From Arbacia lixula (taxonomy: Eukaryota > Echinodermata > Echinoidea > Arbacioida > Arbaciidae): a DNA stretch of 64,000 nt. Made by a program: the position numbers and the translations under genes. Location of the stretch: the NCBI GenBank assembly GCA_963669155.1, contig OZ022594.1:6093207-6157206 (forward strand), in the 5' to 3' direction. Below, in pieces: positions 21,506 through 36,200 of this stretch (the first letter of the stretch is position 1; each line of letters opens with the position of its first letter). The notes under the pieces were generated by a model, which searched no databases, was not told where the DNA came from, and saw nothing but the letters and a program-made list of their open reading frames with translations.

Positions 21506-24500
21506 TGATATTGCCTACATTTCTGATACTCTGTAGCAAGCAATGGTGTGTATGGTCAGATCACCTGTCTATGTCGTAAAAGGTCATATGGGCAAAATGG
21601 AAAAAACAAAGAAATAAATAACTATTTCAGTCTTACACTATATTTCAAAGATGGTATGACTACTGTGTATAAGCCAGATTTTATCTCACAGATGTGTAAT
21701 AAGACTAAAGATGAACTTTTATATGATACATTTACCTTCTTTGTTTTATTTTGTTCTTTATTCCTGAAAAAAAATATTTTACTGAAAACTTACACATGAC
21801 ACCAAGAATACCATTTGGTCCGACATTCCTTCCTTGAAGGAGCACAGAGTAGCTTCTTGTGAAAGTCCTTCAAAGTTGAGAAATATAAACAATGTTATCC
21901 CAAATTAAAGTTCTTATTCTATCTCCAACATGTTTATTAAATTTGCACACATAATTCAAGACACTCCAAGGAGGTTCCAAGACATCACATGACTTAGGGA
22001 GGACTTACAAAATCATATCAATTCTTCTCACAGAAATATGAGACGGAGGAAAGGAAAAGTTGTTCCAGAGTATATTTTGTGTATTATGAAAGCCCACTAG
22101 TGCCATGTAGAAAGAATACTATGCTAATCTGTAATTACATGTCATGCTAATCTGTTATTAGATAACGTAATGTGTTATTATCTGTCATTTCAACGTCACA
22201 CTGGTCTGTAATTACAGGTTATGCTAACATGTCATAATGCATCAGCTCATAATGCTCGTCATAACATTATTACACTAATCTATTATGCAATGACAAATGA
22301 CCATCTACTTAATTACATATAAATCTAATGTGTAATTACAGATCATAGGAATTTGCGATGGAGAGCAATTACTAAGTTATAACATGCCATCATAGATTAT
22401 TCGACGACCAACCATCTTGATTCTAATGTGTGTCTGTGCTTTTTGCATTCCTCAATGGAAGAGAAATATTTGATCAATAAATTGCATCACACATTTGCTG
22501 ATTTATATCACACTTGGCAGCTTATGAAATATTTCTTACAATATCAGAAAGCTCTGCTGAATAACGCAACAAACAAAAAGTGTTATAATAGCAGTATAAA
22601 ACTTGCATACTCTCAACACAGTTTGAATACTAACTCACAGAAGAACTGAAGTTTGTCTCCACGAAGAAAGCTGGAGGTTGGATTATTGCTAGGAATTGGT
22701 TATGATACAGTTAATTATGAAGATAAATCTAATCCCTACACCAAAACACCTACATACACCCACCAGTTGATGTACTCTATCAATATAGAAAAACTCTGAG
22801 TACATTATAAATTAGAATAAAGTAATTTATAAAGAACTCTACAACTCTACTTAATTCTCTTCATATGGGCATGGCTATTCAATGTAAGACTGATCAGAAG
22901 TACTGTACTTGTCATTTATATGTAGTACAACATGTTCAATGTACATCTAACACCTTTTTTCATTTTAGTACTAGTTATGAAAGTACTTGCAAGGTAGTAC
23001 AAGAAGAGTCGAGGGATTGCCATGTGGGCTAGTGTCCAGAAACTTTGATGACAGCCACTATAAAATTAATCCTGGGACATTTTCAATCCTCATTGCCACA
23101 ATTAGAGAGAGAACTACACTAAGTACATAAAGGTTGCATCAAAGCCAGCAATATAGAGAAATAGATATATACACCATTAAAAACTATAATAGAGACATAT
23201 TTAACCAGCCATGTAGAAATGTTATTTAATGCTATGTAGCCATGGCAGTCTATAGGTTTCTTACAACATGCATAATATAGTAGAGTAATATCAGAAAGGC
23301 ATTCTTATGCATATTGCACACAAACAGCCCTCACAATACACATAACATTTTCACAAAAACTGTGATGGTAAACAGCCAATGTTACATGCCAATTCTGAGT
23401 TTTTGTGATTTTTTTTTCGAACAAAAGAATTACTTTCTGGGGGAAAAATGATGAGAACACCACCAAATTACAAATGCCTTCACCTGTGTACATTAGAAAT
23501 GTTAATAAAAATGAAAGTTTTTTAGGCACCTTAACCTTAAAACCTGGGTCCATCTTAGAAAGAGTTGCAACTGATTTGAATCGAGTGCAAGTCCAATCCC
23601 TTATATCTGGTGAACAAAGGTACGATTGATGACAGTCGCAAGTCGCAAATCAATCACAATTCTTCATGAGGCACGGCCCTGAAGTTGACGGACCAGATGA
23701 CACCAGTAACATGCTTTTGTACTGTACAGAAGCACAATGACTTACTTTACACTTAAATTACGTTAAGCAGCAGCATGGATATCATTTTACACATACATGT
23801 ACACCTACATCAGAGTCAAAGGTAAATGGTAGTAGTGGTAAAAACAACTGGGGTTATTCATGAAACCTTACTAAGGAAGTCTATTTAGATGCCAAAGTGC
23901 ATTTAGCTATATGCATTAAGTTAGTATCTAGGCTAGTAAGATTCCATGAATGTGGCCCTTGGACACTCAGAAAATAAACTGCCATTTGACCACGTCGTGG
24001 GCTCCATTCCAGTTTAATGTTGGAATACCAGGAACGAATCATGTCAAAATGATAAAATCATGGACATTAAAATGATACCTGGATATCCTGTGAACAGATA
24101 TACTATCATTATGACCCGTAATCAATACCACTACTACCCCTCTACCAGAACTCCTCTAAGAATATCTTATCTTGTCCTTATCTTCGTTTTTGTCACATAT
24201 TCAAGGGAAAAAAACTATATATTTTTTGCCTTTAAGGTCCAAAACCTGAAAGATATACAACTCTTTGTATAATCGCACAAAATAAAATACAATTTGCCTA
24301 TAAAGGTCAATCTCTCAACGAACATTAATTCTGGACGGAAGCGAAGAAGATTTCACGAATCACAAGTATTGACAAGATGAAAAGAATTCTTTAACTTGCC
24401 AACATTCAAGCCTTGTTTGCATATGTATATCTATATATACATGTACAGCGGTCTTTACCGGCTATATAAAAGGGAACATACAGGGCTCGACATGATGGGC

Positions 24501-25295
24501 TCGACATGGGCATGATTTGGAGTATAAGAATTACGATGTTGAATATATTCTCTGAATGATCATGTAAGCCAGATTATCGGAGTGGTTTAAAGACAGAGTG
24601 TCCAATTTGCAAAAGGCATGAAACTATGCAGGAATCAGCAGTATGCTCTAACCATAACATGGAAAAAATTCCCAGTCATAGCTTCATGAACATTTTCAGG
24701 ACATGTGAAAAACTATCCTTGTTTAAGTTTGAACAGCAGCGAGCATAGCCTACATTCATAATCGTATTGTCCCTCTCAGCGCACGATATGGGATGTACTC
24801 CCATTGATCGCATGCACCATGGAGCGGACAGATGCAGACCATAGCGCACAGCGTTCTCCGATCTCGAGGCTACAGGTTTCGGATGACCCGCCCAAAACCT
24901 CCTCAATATCTACTGAAACTAATCGCTATATTTTCGCTTTTAAGTCAGTTTCCAGTTCTATTATTAGGAAGGAAAGTTCTGATATAGTATCTTCTTTGAA
25001 ATACATCCTTCACTTTTCTGTCGAGCCCTAGCATCCACTATTTGTACATTTGAAAAATGTTTCCATAATTGACGTGCATGGTCAAAATCATTTGGCACTT
25101 TTTTTTCTAAATAAAGTAAATAAATTTCCTTACTGCCCAGTAAGAAACTCAGTAAGAAAAACAAGAAATGAAATTAAATATCGCCATATCTTACATTGAA
25201 TTTTTCGCTAGCAATGGAAACACTTTTCAAAAGAGGCCGGTAGAGAGACTAGATGGAGGGATTAGAAGAAGGGACAAGGAGGGGATTAGATGGTG

Positions 25296-25720
25296 TTAAT
25301 CCATGCCATCCCTGCTCCCGCTGTCTTCATCATCCTCATCAAGGGTGTCGACCAGCGCTTGCTTGGACATCTTGAAATGCTTCTTCCTCTTCTTCTTCTT
25401 GTCTCCGTCTTCATCGCCAAGACCCCGCGGGGATTTCACCTCGGTCGTCAGCGGCGGTAGCTCGATACCGTGTCGCGACCCCGACCGGGCGTGCGGCAGG
25501 GACTTGATCAGATCATTGGAATTGTTCGTAGAGAAATTGACCTCCTGGTGGGCAGGTTGGGCAGGCTGGACCTCGATTCCCTTGGCGCTGCTGCTGTAAC
25601 CATTCTTGATCTCGGGTTCAACTTGGACCGTGGTGCGGTCGCTGGATGTCTCCTGAACGCCATCCTTGCGTCGCTTCTGACGACGGAACTTCTTTACAGG
25701 TTTAATGGTGTCATCTGGGC
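25296..25720 (-). CDS. Gene 2 coding exon 8 (cytoplasmic tail and stop)
   Basis: Acceptor GTGTGTAG/GC completes Gly273; 140 further codons precede TAA at 25296-25298. The sequence is polar, with K-K-F-R-R-Q-K-R-R-K near its start, K-K-K-K-R-K-K near the end, and a final D-E-D-D-E-D acidic stretch. Frames on the plus strand across this exon are antisense shadows. Confidence 0.75.
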
Positions 25721-28700
25721 CTACACACAACGAGAAAAAGACGTTAAAGGATAATTTGGATCAAAGGTACAAAGCAGAGGATTGTATTCACTTTTTACTG
25801 AGCAGTTATGCAGCAATAAAGTATGATCTAGGGCAATAGTGTCAAATAAACCAAGAAATTCAGATAAGGTACAAACCAGAAGACTATTATACACTCTATA
25901 CATTTACTTACGGTTCTGCTAGGAAGCTGTAATACATAATTCAATGCAATGATTCCAATTATTCTTATGAATATTTTCATTAGTAATGGTGTCATTTGTA
26001 ATGTTGACATTTGTAACAGTATCTAAACTGTCATAAATGTTACTGCACAAGATGGATCCATACTTTTGTTTATTGACATGTTCTACCTTGGTAATGATGA
26101 TTCTAACTTCAAATGGAAAAAAGGTGTTTTAATAAAAAAAAAATCAATTTGTCAATACTCCTGCTACTTTTGGCACAATTATTGGTCTGAATTATATCTT
26201 CATTTATGCTACTCCAATGTTCTTGGAATGTATGTTCCATTTTTGAATAAAATTCTGAAAATATTGTTGCCAATTTGAAAGCCAAATAATGATAATCAAT
26301 TGCTCTAAAAGGGCCAAAGTCACAGATTAAACTTCATAGACATAACCATACATATAAATGTCTCTCACATTGCATACGAATGCTATACCAACTAGCTATT
26401 AAACTTCAGGTAGACATGTTAGCACAATGGTTACATTTGAAGGTTCAGAAACATTAACTGCAATTACATGTAGGCAAGCAAGCACATACATTGCACAATA
26501 TGTTCCTTTATCTAATGCATGTCTAAACAATTGCAAGTGATAATTTATAAATGCTTTTATTTGATGTGTCTTTTATGTGCAAATGAGCCGAATAAAGTAC
26601 AATTTACAATGTGTTCAGCAAAGCCATCATAAATGTAATTATGGAACTAAGGGTGGTATTCCAAACTTCCTCCTGACATTTCTCCTAATAATAAAGTTTT
26701 CTCCTAAATCCTCAAGAGCCAAAAGCCAATCACTATCACAGAGCTACCAATATTGAAATTCACCAATCAGGAAGATTTGGGGAAATTTCATCAGTAAGCA
26801 GGGAGATGTGAATCAAATGCCTAATGACAATAATCTATCAATAATCAGGGAGATTGGGTGATGTGATGCAATCAAATGTAGTAATATATTGGTCATTTTT
26901 AGGGAGTCTCCTGCGGAATCAGGGAGACCTGGCAGCTCTGCTATCAAGAAATGTGATCGGGGCTTTCCCCTAGGTTTCTTCCCAACTCTGTGGATATGCC
27001 AATATGTGCACGCACATTGAAATGTAGGTTTCTTCCTAACTCTATGGATATGCCAATATGTGCATGCATACCAATCATGCACACACATCTCAATGTGTGT
27101 GCTAGCTGCTTGTTTGTTTTTTGCATGTGTTACAAATGGCTAGTGGCTCTGCTAATTATTCACCTAATACTCATCTAATTCGCATTACGGATTACCAATT
27201 TTCCAAACTTGCTAATTTGCATATTTTTCAACAAAGTTTAGGAGCAAGCTGAAGAGGGGACTTAGGAGGGATTTGGGATGAAAATAAGGAGAGATTTTGG
27301 ACTACCACTTAGGTGAAAACCTAGAGTAAGGATATGATGTCTTCTAAGTGAGCGTTTCAGAATACATGTACCACCATAAGAGCATGAAGCTGACACTGCG
27401 TAAATTAATTTCAAATCATGTTTGAGATGCATGGATGCATGGATGCATAGCTTGCATGAATGGTGCATAACCAACTACTATTTGATCTACATGTAATTTC
27501 AATTTTTTCTACAAGCATAAGCTCAGGGTTAGGGGTTAGGGTAAAGGTGTAATTTAAAGGGATACAGTGCAGTTCAATAAAAGCAGAAACATGACAGAAA
27601 TATATTAGTAAAGGTTTGATGAAAATCTGCCAAAGTATAGGAAAGTTATGATCTTTTGAAATTCCAATTTTGTGACATCACATGTCACTTGCGAGGTGCT
27701 CTCCCACATGTTGTGTACAAAATAATTCTAGAAATTGCTCTTTTTCGGTTTGTGACAACAAAATGATTTTTTTTTCTGTACAGGTATGCGTTTTTAAAAT
27801 GTATTTCTAATGATGAATCAAATGCAGAGGAAAGAGGATGCACATCTTTTTGAGAAAAACCCCACCTGTACACAGCATATGGGAGAGCACCTCGCACGTG
27901 ACGTCACAAAATCAAAACTTTGAAAGATCATATCTTCCTTATCCTTTAACAGACTTTCATCAAACCTTCACTTATATGTTTCATTCATGTGTCTCCTTTT
28001 ATTGAAACCAACTTAATTTCAGAATGAGCTATGCCTTTAACAATTAGGTAAGGATTAAGCATTAGGGTCAAGGGTGAAGGTTTAGGTCAAGTTAAGTCAA
28101 TAACTTGAAATAGTAGATTCAAAGATGTGCTTCAAGACAAAATGAAATGTGCGTACAGTAGATAAAATGCCTATAAAGTGAATGAATATACCAAATTCAT
28201 GTTCATAAGCATGCAAGTGAAATAAAATGTGCAGATGCAGATGCCACCATAGAAATGGTACACACCCGCCAATATTGATGAGGATAAAAAGAGCAGTGAA
28301 AATCCAACATAGCAAATTTAAATAAATAAATAAAAATTATAAATAATAAATCAATCAATCAATAAAAGAAAAATAAACAAAAATACAAAGGGACATTGAA
28401 CCTTGATACCGCAACAGGGGTCAAAATACAGACTCAATAAAAAAAAAATCAACAAATAATCAACTTTGGGAACAATCAAATTCTTTGCTTCATGCACATC
28501 AGTGTTGTTTTCGTTGTTGTAGTTGTTTAACAGTAGTCTACTGAAATCACCCTGTTTTCATTGATTCTGCTGTAAGTTTAGCATTTGATTCTTCCTGTAC
28601 AAAAAACATATAATGTAACCATGAGCAAGCAACAGGAATTTCACATAGCGTTACAGAGTTTAGAATCAGAGGGGTGTTTCACCAAGCTATGAACGACTTT

Positions 28701-29902
28701 ACGAACGACTGGTGATCCCTTCTTGTGCTAAATGCGATACCACACTTTGTTCCTGTTTCAACATATTGGGAGGTCATTTCCAATCCTAATAAAATTTGAC
28801 AAATCATAAGCTTTGTATTCAGACACTTGTTAACAACAAGAATTTTCATTAATGAACATCAGATTTGAGCTTAAGCTGATGAAAATCAAAATCATTGAGA
28901 ATGTGATTTAGCACAAGGGGTCCCCAGTTGTTTGTAAAGTCATTCGTAGCTTACGAACAGCTTGGTGAAACACCCCCAGGACAGTTACTTGTACAGTACA
29001 TGTACATTGTAGCTGTATGAAACATTTGGTAGCCGAGTCTTAAATATCTTGGCAATTACATGTTCATGAACTCATGAAGAAAAATGGACAGCATTGATGA
29101 AAGTTTGAAAGCCATGGCATCATATATGTATTGGCTATCAACTTCATGAGCAAAATTTAGATACCGGTACTTAAGGGCCTATCTCACTCAGGTGACGTTG
29201 CCACGTTGTTTTCCTGACTTTCTATACCTAGATCTACAAATTCTCTCCTTAGCCTCCTTGGTTTTGAGAAGTTCTCGGAGACGCCTCTCAAGTCATGGGC
29301 ACTATTGGTCTCTGCGACGTCACAAAGTTGTGCAAAGACATTGCAAAGACGTTGCAAAGACGTCGCAGGGACATCTCTGAGGCCTGCTGGAGAATGGAAG
29401 GTCTCCGCGACTGAGCGGAAATAGAGTTGCGAACAAGTCGCGTTGTAAATTGAAATTACCCCAGAAAACCTTTTCACCAAAATTGTCCCTACGGCGGACT
29501 ACTCATGAATATTAATGAGTCAGATGAAATGAGACTCTTTCGGGTATTTGTTTCCATGTTGTCGTGTCTTGACCCGTGAACTAGAAATAGCTTGCGTGGT
29601 TAAGTCGCTGCCCGGTAAGCAGTAGACTGCAGGTTCAAATCCCGTCTGGTTCCAAGATTTTTGTCTGACTTGTTTTTCGTTCATTTACAGGATGGAGCAC
29701 GCTATCCTTACTACTGGGTGTATGCCTAAAATTTCTTTGTAAATTGAAATTACCCCAGAAAACCTTTTCACCAAGTCGCGAACTAGTCTCCCAAGCAGTG
29801 AGATATATGCTCTAAAAGGTTGAATACACAAAGAGTGCAGTAATCTGCTATCAGAATACTTACAGTGTTGTTGTTTTTTATCTTCAAAGCACCCCGCCCC
29901 CC

Positions 29903-29956
<54 letters not shown>

Positions 29957-29978
29957 TGTATATATATATATATATATA

Positions 29979-30014
<36 letters not shown>

Positions 30015-30205
30015 GATAATGATAATACATAGATGATATGTAGTTGTAATTGTTTCTTTTCTAGCATATCCTTTTATCGAGCTCTCACAATAGATCTAGA
30101 ATGAAGGCCATTGTGTTCTGAATGCACTTCTACTGCTTCAGCTGCCACCACTACTACTGCTTCTACTATTACTACTACTACTACTACTACTACTGCTTCT
30201 ACTAT

Positions 30206-30261
<56 letters not shown>

Positions 30262-33200
30262 GTGTTGCCACTTCTACTAATGCTACAACTACTACTACTG
30301 CTATAACTACTGCTGCTACTTATATTAATACCTACTACCATTGCTACTTCTTCCACCACCATTTTCATCTATACTACTGCACCCAATTTGCAAAAACAAC
30401 AAAAAATAACATAAATCAAGCAACTATAGTTGCTACACATGTGTATACTTATGAAGATCAGTAATGACAAATCTTATATAAATATATGCACAATGAACAT
30501 ATATGTTCACCCCAATGGCCATAATAGGATCTATAGACATTAATCCCAAACATACAATCCTACTAAGGCACTTTGCAAAGACTGTATGCATGGGGTACCC
30601 TCTGTGATATTATCTGTGGACTTCATTCTTGTACAGTGTCCTCTTAACAAAGAACTCTGTATTTTTTTTGTATTTTTTTTTTTTTTTGGGGGGGGGAGGG
30701 GACTTCATTCTTGGTTGGCGCCCTTTTCTTCATCTGTCAAGTGTTCCTTGTGGTACCTGTATGTCTTAAAAAGTTTCTGTGAAGTTTAGAGCATTTCCTA
30801 AATTATGTTCCTTTCAAACTCTTCTAAGATTCGCTTCTCAGATAATTTCTTTGGATTTAGTATTTCACTACATATGCATCCTTAGCTCTTCCCCTGAAAA
30901 GTATTTTACTTCCTTGGGTAATTTTCGGAGCAGATTCATTGAGTTCTTCTTTTGAGTACTGCCAATGTAAATACTTCAAAAAGCATAAAATCTTGATCAT
31001 AGCACGCCAAGAACTCTCCATTCTCATGATTGAACAGGCAATGCGGCAAATGTTTTCCACAGTATTCATCAGCTTGACAGGTAGAATTAATGAACCATTG
31101 TTGATTAGCAAACTCCTAATTGAGCAATGGGTGAATTGATATGCCTCATGAAAGCTGATAAGGTACCAGTATAAGGGCAGAAATTACATGAAGTATTCTG
31201 ACTAAAATGATTCAAAGTAATTTGAGGGATTCTTAAATGAAATGATGTGTGAGTTCATGTTTGATATACAGTGCATACAGTGCATATTCCCAAATGAATT
31301 CTATACTAAATTTAATGCATTTTCTGTTCTCTGTGTTATCGGGAATGGAATATACATATATATGGGAATGGAATATCCTTGTCATGGTTGATATATCGGT
31401 CAAAGCTTGCAACACGCATGGAGGGTAAGGTAACCAGGGAATACCATTTCCACACATTTCATTTTAATGGCAATATGAATGCAATTGTGTAGAAATTACT
31501 ATACCACAAATAAGCACATACATACATTATGTCTATTTCGAGGTAAGCATAAAGTGACCACTTTTCCGCACAAACCCAATATATGCAACCAACTTAGGGT
31601 ACTAAAAAGGGGGTAAATAGGACATGAAAGTACAGTTAAGGGAGTGTACATAATCCACTAAATGACAACCGCTACATGACCACGTAATATAACTATATAG
31701 TAAATAATGGTGGTACAGAAAAAAAAAACTGACCTGGAAAAACTTAAGCTGTAAGAGCTACTTCAACTCCTGTGGTGTCCTCATCTGGCAAAAACGTGAT
31801 AAGAAACACAGAGATGATGCTAGATTGCAGCACCTTTTCATGCATGTACTACAGTAAATCTGTGTATAAACAGTAACCTTGGATTATCATGGTCAGTGTA
31901 TGGGTGCATTCACACGCCGTTTGTCCAGTGACCAGATGTTCCCTCACAGCCTCATTTTATCAATTTAGATAAATAGGTTAGAGTTACGGTTGCAATTAGG
32001 TTTAGGGATAGGGATGGAATTAGGTTCTTTTTGGGGTGATGAGTTCAGAAGTATATTTATGATTTGGAGGAATTCATGCTTGGGCAAAATGTAACAGAAC
32101 CAATGTTAAGCCTCTGGAGATTAGTTTACATGTCATGTACTGTTGCAGTATCCATTAAAGTTGAAATTCCAGCTATAGCATTTAAAGATTGTCCGTCCCT
32201 TTTGCAAGTTTAAATTTGAAATCGTCTATCACGATCGTAAATTGAAGAAAGTGTGATTCAAGACCATTTCTACGAATATAGCATGTTGAAGCTTTCTGTA
32301 TATGTAAACAATTTTAGCCGTTAAATTTCAAACCGACTTTTTTCGTACTACGAAAAAAGTATTAGTCTTTGTTACAGTATCTATGTGGTTATTGTGCGTG
32401 TGTGAAATCCTAATTTTATGAGTAATTACCAAACTTTGGAGATGATTCCTTCTATAGAACAATATTTTTCATAATGCGATTTATAATTGAATAAACAGAT
32501 TAATCAATAAAGCAGATATTTTAACACAAACTGCTAAGAGCCTGAGGTAAAGACTATTAATCAGACGTTGTTTACGTGCATTATTTGAATTTTACACTAC
32601 GTATCAGTTTCAAATTGTGAATATAGAGCTTGCTAACACTTCTCTATATGTTTTGCCAATGTTCCGATGGTTTTGTGGTGATCTGAAAAAGGGACGGGCT
32701 GTCTTTAAAGTTACTACACCTTAACCGGACTTATCAAGCTTCATGTAACTGGAAATTAGTCTTCACATGTTTCAGTGTGAGCAATTTCACTCATAATATG
32801 TCCGCTTTTCAAAAGCATTCAGATTTCAAATGAACACAATCTGTACGTCATTTGCAACAGATGTGATTGCCATAATATATGGATACACATTTGATCAAGT
32901 ACATGTATGAATTACTGTCTCTTACATTGTAATCGTGCCCTCCCCAATGTTAATTCCACAAAGTAGCGCACGGTTCCACACAAAGCACAAACAGTTTCTA
33001 CAAGATTTTTTATACCAAATGCAAACTTTTTTTTGCAAAATAATTGTGCTGGCCCTGTGTGTACCAAACAGTCATGTTTCATCACAAACAAAAACAATTT
33101 GGTAAGAGGCTTTAGATCATTCCAAATTTTTGGTCATAGAAGGAAAAAAAAATTAGAAAACAGCTTTAGTTGTGCTTTTTCATTCTATGTAGATGTAATA

Positions 33201-36200
33201 GGTGTTTTGACAAAGATAATTTACATTTTAGAATTTACTTTTACTTCTAGGATACATAAACATGTAAGAAGAACACATATATTTCACATTTACCATAAAT
33301 AAAGAGGTTGGGGCATACATTTTGTTTATTTTCTTCTTCGTACTTCTTGTATACTTACCTTCCTTATCTTCAAGAATATACACTGTACAGAAATACGCAT
33401 ATTACAAGAAGACAATGGAGCAGAATCTAATCATTTTAACCATATTCAAACATTTAGATTTGAGCACCGAGTCACCGACAATGACAGGCAATCTATTTCA
33501 TGCAATAACATGTGCTTTCATGCTCAATATCTAGTGTATCTATAAGTATTACTAGGAAATACTGTATTATTGCAACAACAGATTGCATTGTCTATAATGT
33601 GCATACACATTATGTACAAATGTCATAAACATGAAACAGCTTCCTTCACCAAAAGCAAAGCAAAGCCACTACCATGAGCCAACCAACTCCCACGCCCTTT
33701 CAAAAGCAGACAAAAATATGAAGGCAGAACTTTCCCACATACATGTGCATGAATGCCAGATTTCCCAGAAATGCAAGATACCTGTATTAGCACAATAGTG
33801 TTTTTCTATGCTTACCATTCATCTTTAGCTTTGACCATTTGAGTGCCCAATACACTGCTGCGCTATGAGATATACAGTAACCAGCATTACTTGTGAAAAA
33901 AAAAATCTCACGTAGCACACAGAGTTAATTGGTAAAAGGGAGACCAAATTTAATTGATCCTTTGCAAGGCAAAAGCTCCTTTCTGCTTGAATGCTCAAAT
34001 CAAGCATAGCACAACAGTTAGCTACATGCACAGGGTGATAAAGAGTTAAAAATTGGGTTTCCCATGTTTTTAAGTCCATAACAAAAGGATGGTTGTACAT
34101 ATTAAAGAAAGAAGAAACAACTAAAAGGAATGCATTGCAAAGAGATGTAAGCGGACATACCTTACTAAAGCCCAGTTTGAGAAGCATATTCATGCAACAT
34201 AGAATGATGAACATCAAGCATACATACATGTACATCAACTCCTTCTACAACACAGTATCAAACTCCTTCTGAGCCAGATGACAAGTTACATGTAGGGTAA
34301 TCAATACTTGAGCAGGCAGTGATTTTCCTCATTTTAATGTTTTCCTCAATTAATAGAATAGAGTATAGGGTAGGGTTAAGTGAGGAATGATGTTATTTCT
34401 GGAAATAATTTGGCCCCATTATTGCAAAAAAAAATGAACTCTCAGCTTCAACACAAAGTTTCAATGGCTTGGGTGAAATTGGGGAAACGATCCCATTGAG
34501 GGGGGGCGAAGCGAGGGGGATACACCCCTTGACACCCAATCACACTCCCATACTCCCTAATTCACACAGGTCAAGTAAAGCTAACTTCACATTTTAACAT
34601 CAAAATCATTCAATCAGAATAATCTTTCATTAAAATATGTTTGCCAATGCTTTATATTTCAAACATTCCATAACATTAAAAAAAAATGTATCCATATTCC
34701 CCTCAAAATGGAAATGATGTTGAAAGAAAAACAAGCACCAGAAATAAAAATATGAATAAATCTTGAAAAGAGGGAAACTTGATTTAAAAGCAAGGCAGGC
34801 AATAACGTGCTACCCAAATGTTTGTTCTTAAAATATTTACCTGTTACACAGCAAACACTTATTTTGTCTTTCTTTCTTTTTTTTTTATTAAACAACAAGT
34901 TATTTTGCCGAACTTAAAAAGAAACATGCACATGAAATATACTTGGCTGCATTACTTTTTTCCAATGCCCTTGACAATTTAACACATTTGAATACAAAAT
35001 ATAAACACTGCGCTACTAAGGCAAAAAAAAGGTATAATGTTAAGACCAAACATTCTCACAGGGTCTCAATACACACAATGCACTTGCTATCCAAGTTCAT
35101 GTAACTTGGGTTTACTACTACAGAATTGTATACAATGGCTCTTGGGAATAATTTGTATATAAATCATAAATCAAATAACGAAAAAGCAACTAAATAAAGC
35201 ATTCTTTGGAAGTAAAGCAGAGCAGATGTAACAAGAGCATATATGCAAATCAGGAAAAGGTTACCGACCAAAATAAAAGTGAAGAATCGGGATGTTACGT
35301 TTGACAGGAATCGATGCAATCCATTGTAATCAAATGCAATCAATTTCATGCTTCATACACATTGATTGAAATCACTGACTGCAATTCTCCCTATCATATA
35401 TAGCCAATAACGAGTGATATCACTTAGCGATACCGTTATCTGATTAATTGTTTTGGGGACATGCACTTTCCGGTTTAGTTGTGTGCCATATTCTCGTATA
35501 GTATACACACATTCAAAATGCACAGAAATCGTCATTTCAAACCCCGTAAAGCTCAAAATACCTCTTCTTACATGGGCAAAGATAGATCGACCTGATGACC
35601 AATTTTAAAGAATGTCTGTGTCGCGACTAAATGACTACTCGTACTCGGTAATAGTTAAAGAAATGTTCTTGCGACTGACAAATAAAGGTACGAACTCAAT
35701 ACTCTCGGCTGGAAAGCCATGAATGTTTACCCCGTCAGAGATGATATTTTCCCAAATTTCACCATTTGGCATCATCGGCCCAGCCTTGGGCCGCTTTGCT
35801 GAAGAGTCCCATTCATGAAATGAAAAGTTATAGATTGGAAAATCACTTTACTATTTGCGAGATTATAACTAGATTTTGACACGATATATAAAGTATGACT
35901 TTGGAGTTTAATGTGCAGAAAGCATACAGAAAGAAAGCACACATTCAGAAACATAAGTTTACATCCCAAGAATCAAAGGTAAAAAAATTAGAGCACAGTC
36001 AGTTTCGGAGAGCTATATGCGATAGGGAGAATTGATCATAGTCAGTTGAGAAGCTAATCTCAGGTGATGTCACATTACCAGTCGTACGCTCTTACGACTG
36101 CGAAATCATATCACACTTGTGTCATCTGCTGTGGCATAACAGTTTATTTTTAACATGAATAACTGTGATGAATGACATGTTAAATCAGCAACTTAAACCT

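Larger units (their letters stand above)
18611..25295. other. Convergent intergenic region between gene 1 and gene 2; no gene seen
   Basis: Should contain the 3' untranslated regions of both genes. It holds a fold-back element (18831-19143), CA microsatellites (about 19990-20625) and a repeat with ACCTGTCTATAGTGGCCAC (about 21325-21505). The remainder is AT-rich with only short random frames. I could not fix polyadenylation sites; AATAAA occurs many times on both strands. Confidence 0.5.

Noticed and set aside
25303-25754. Plus-strand frames of 94-98 residues opposite gene 2 exon 8
   Set aside because: Antisense shadows of a real minus-strand exon; no independent features.
29590-29650. Possible tRNA gene with A and B boxes
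   Set aside because: Same sequence recurs with a fixed tail and target duplications, so it is the head of a SINE and not a tRNA gene.
30074-30464. Poly-Thr, poly-Val and poly-Ser frames
   Set aside because: (ACT)n array read in several frames.
33825-34238. 137-residue minus-strand frame
   Set aside because: Cysteine/leucine-rich but with no recognised motif; it lies in intron 7 of gene 2 on the gene's strand, yet including it is not needed for phase and no matching splice sites were evident.
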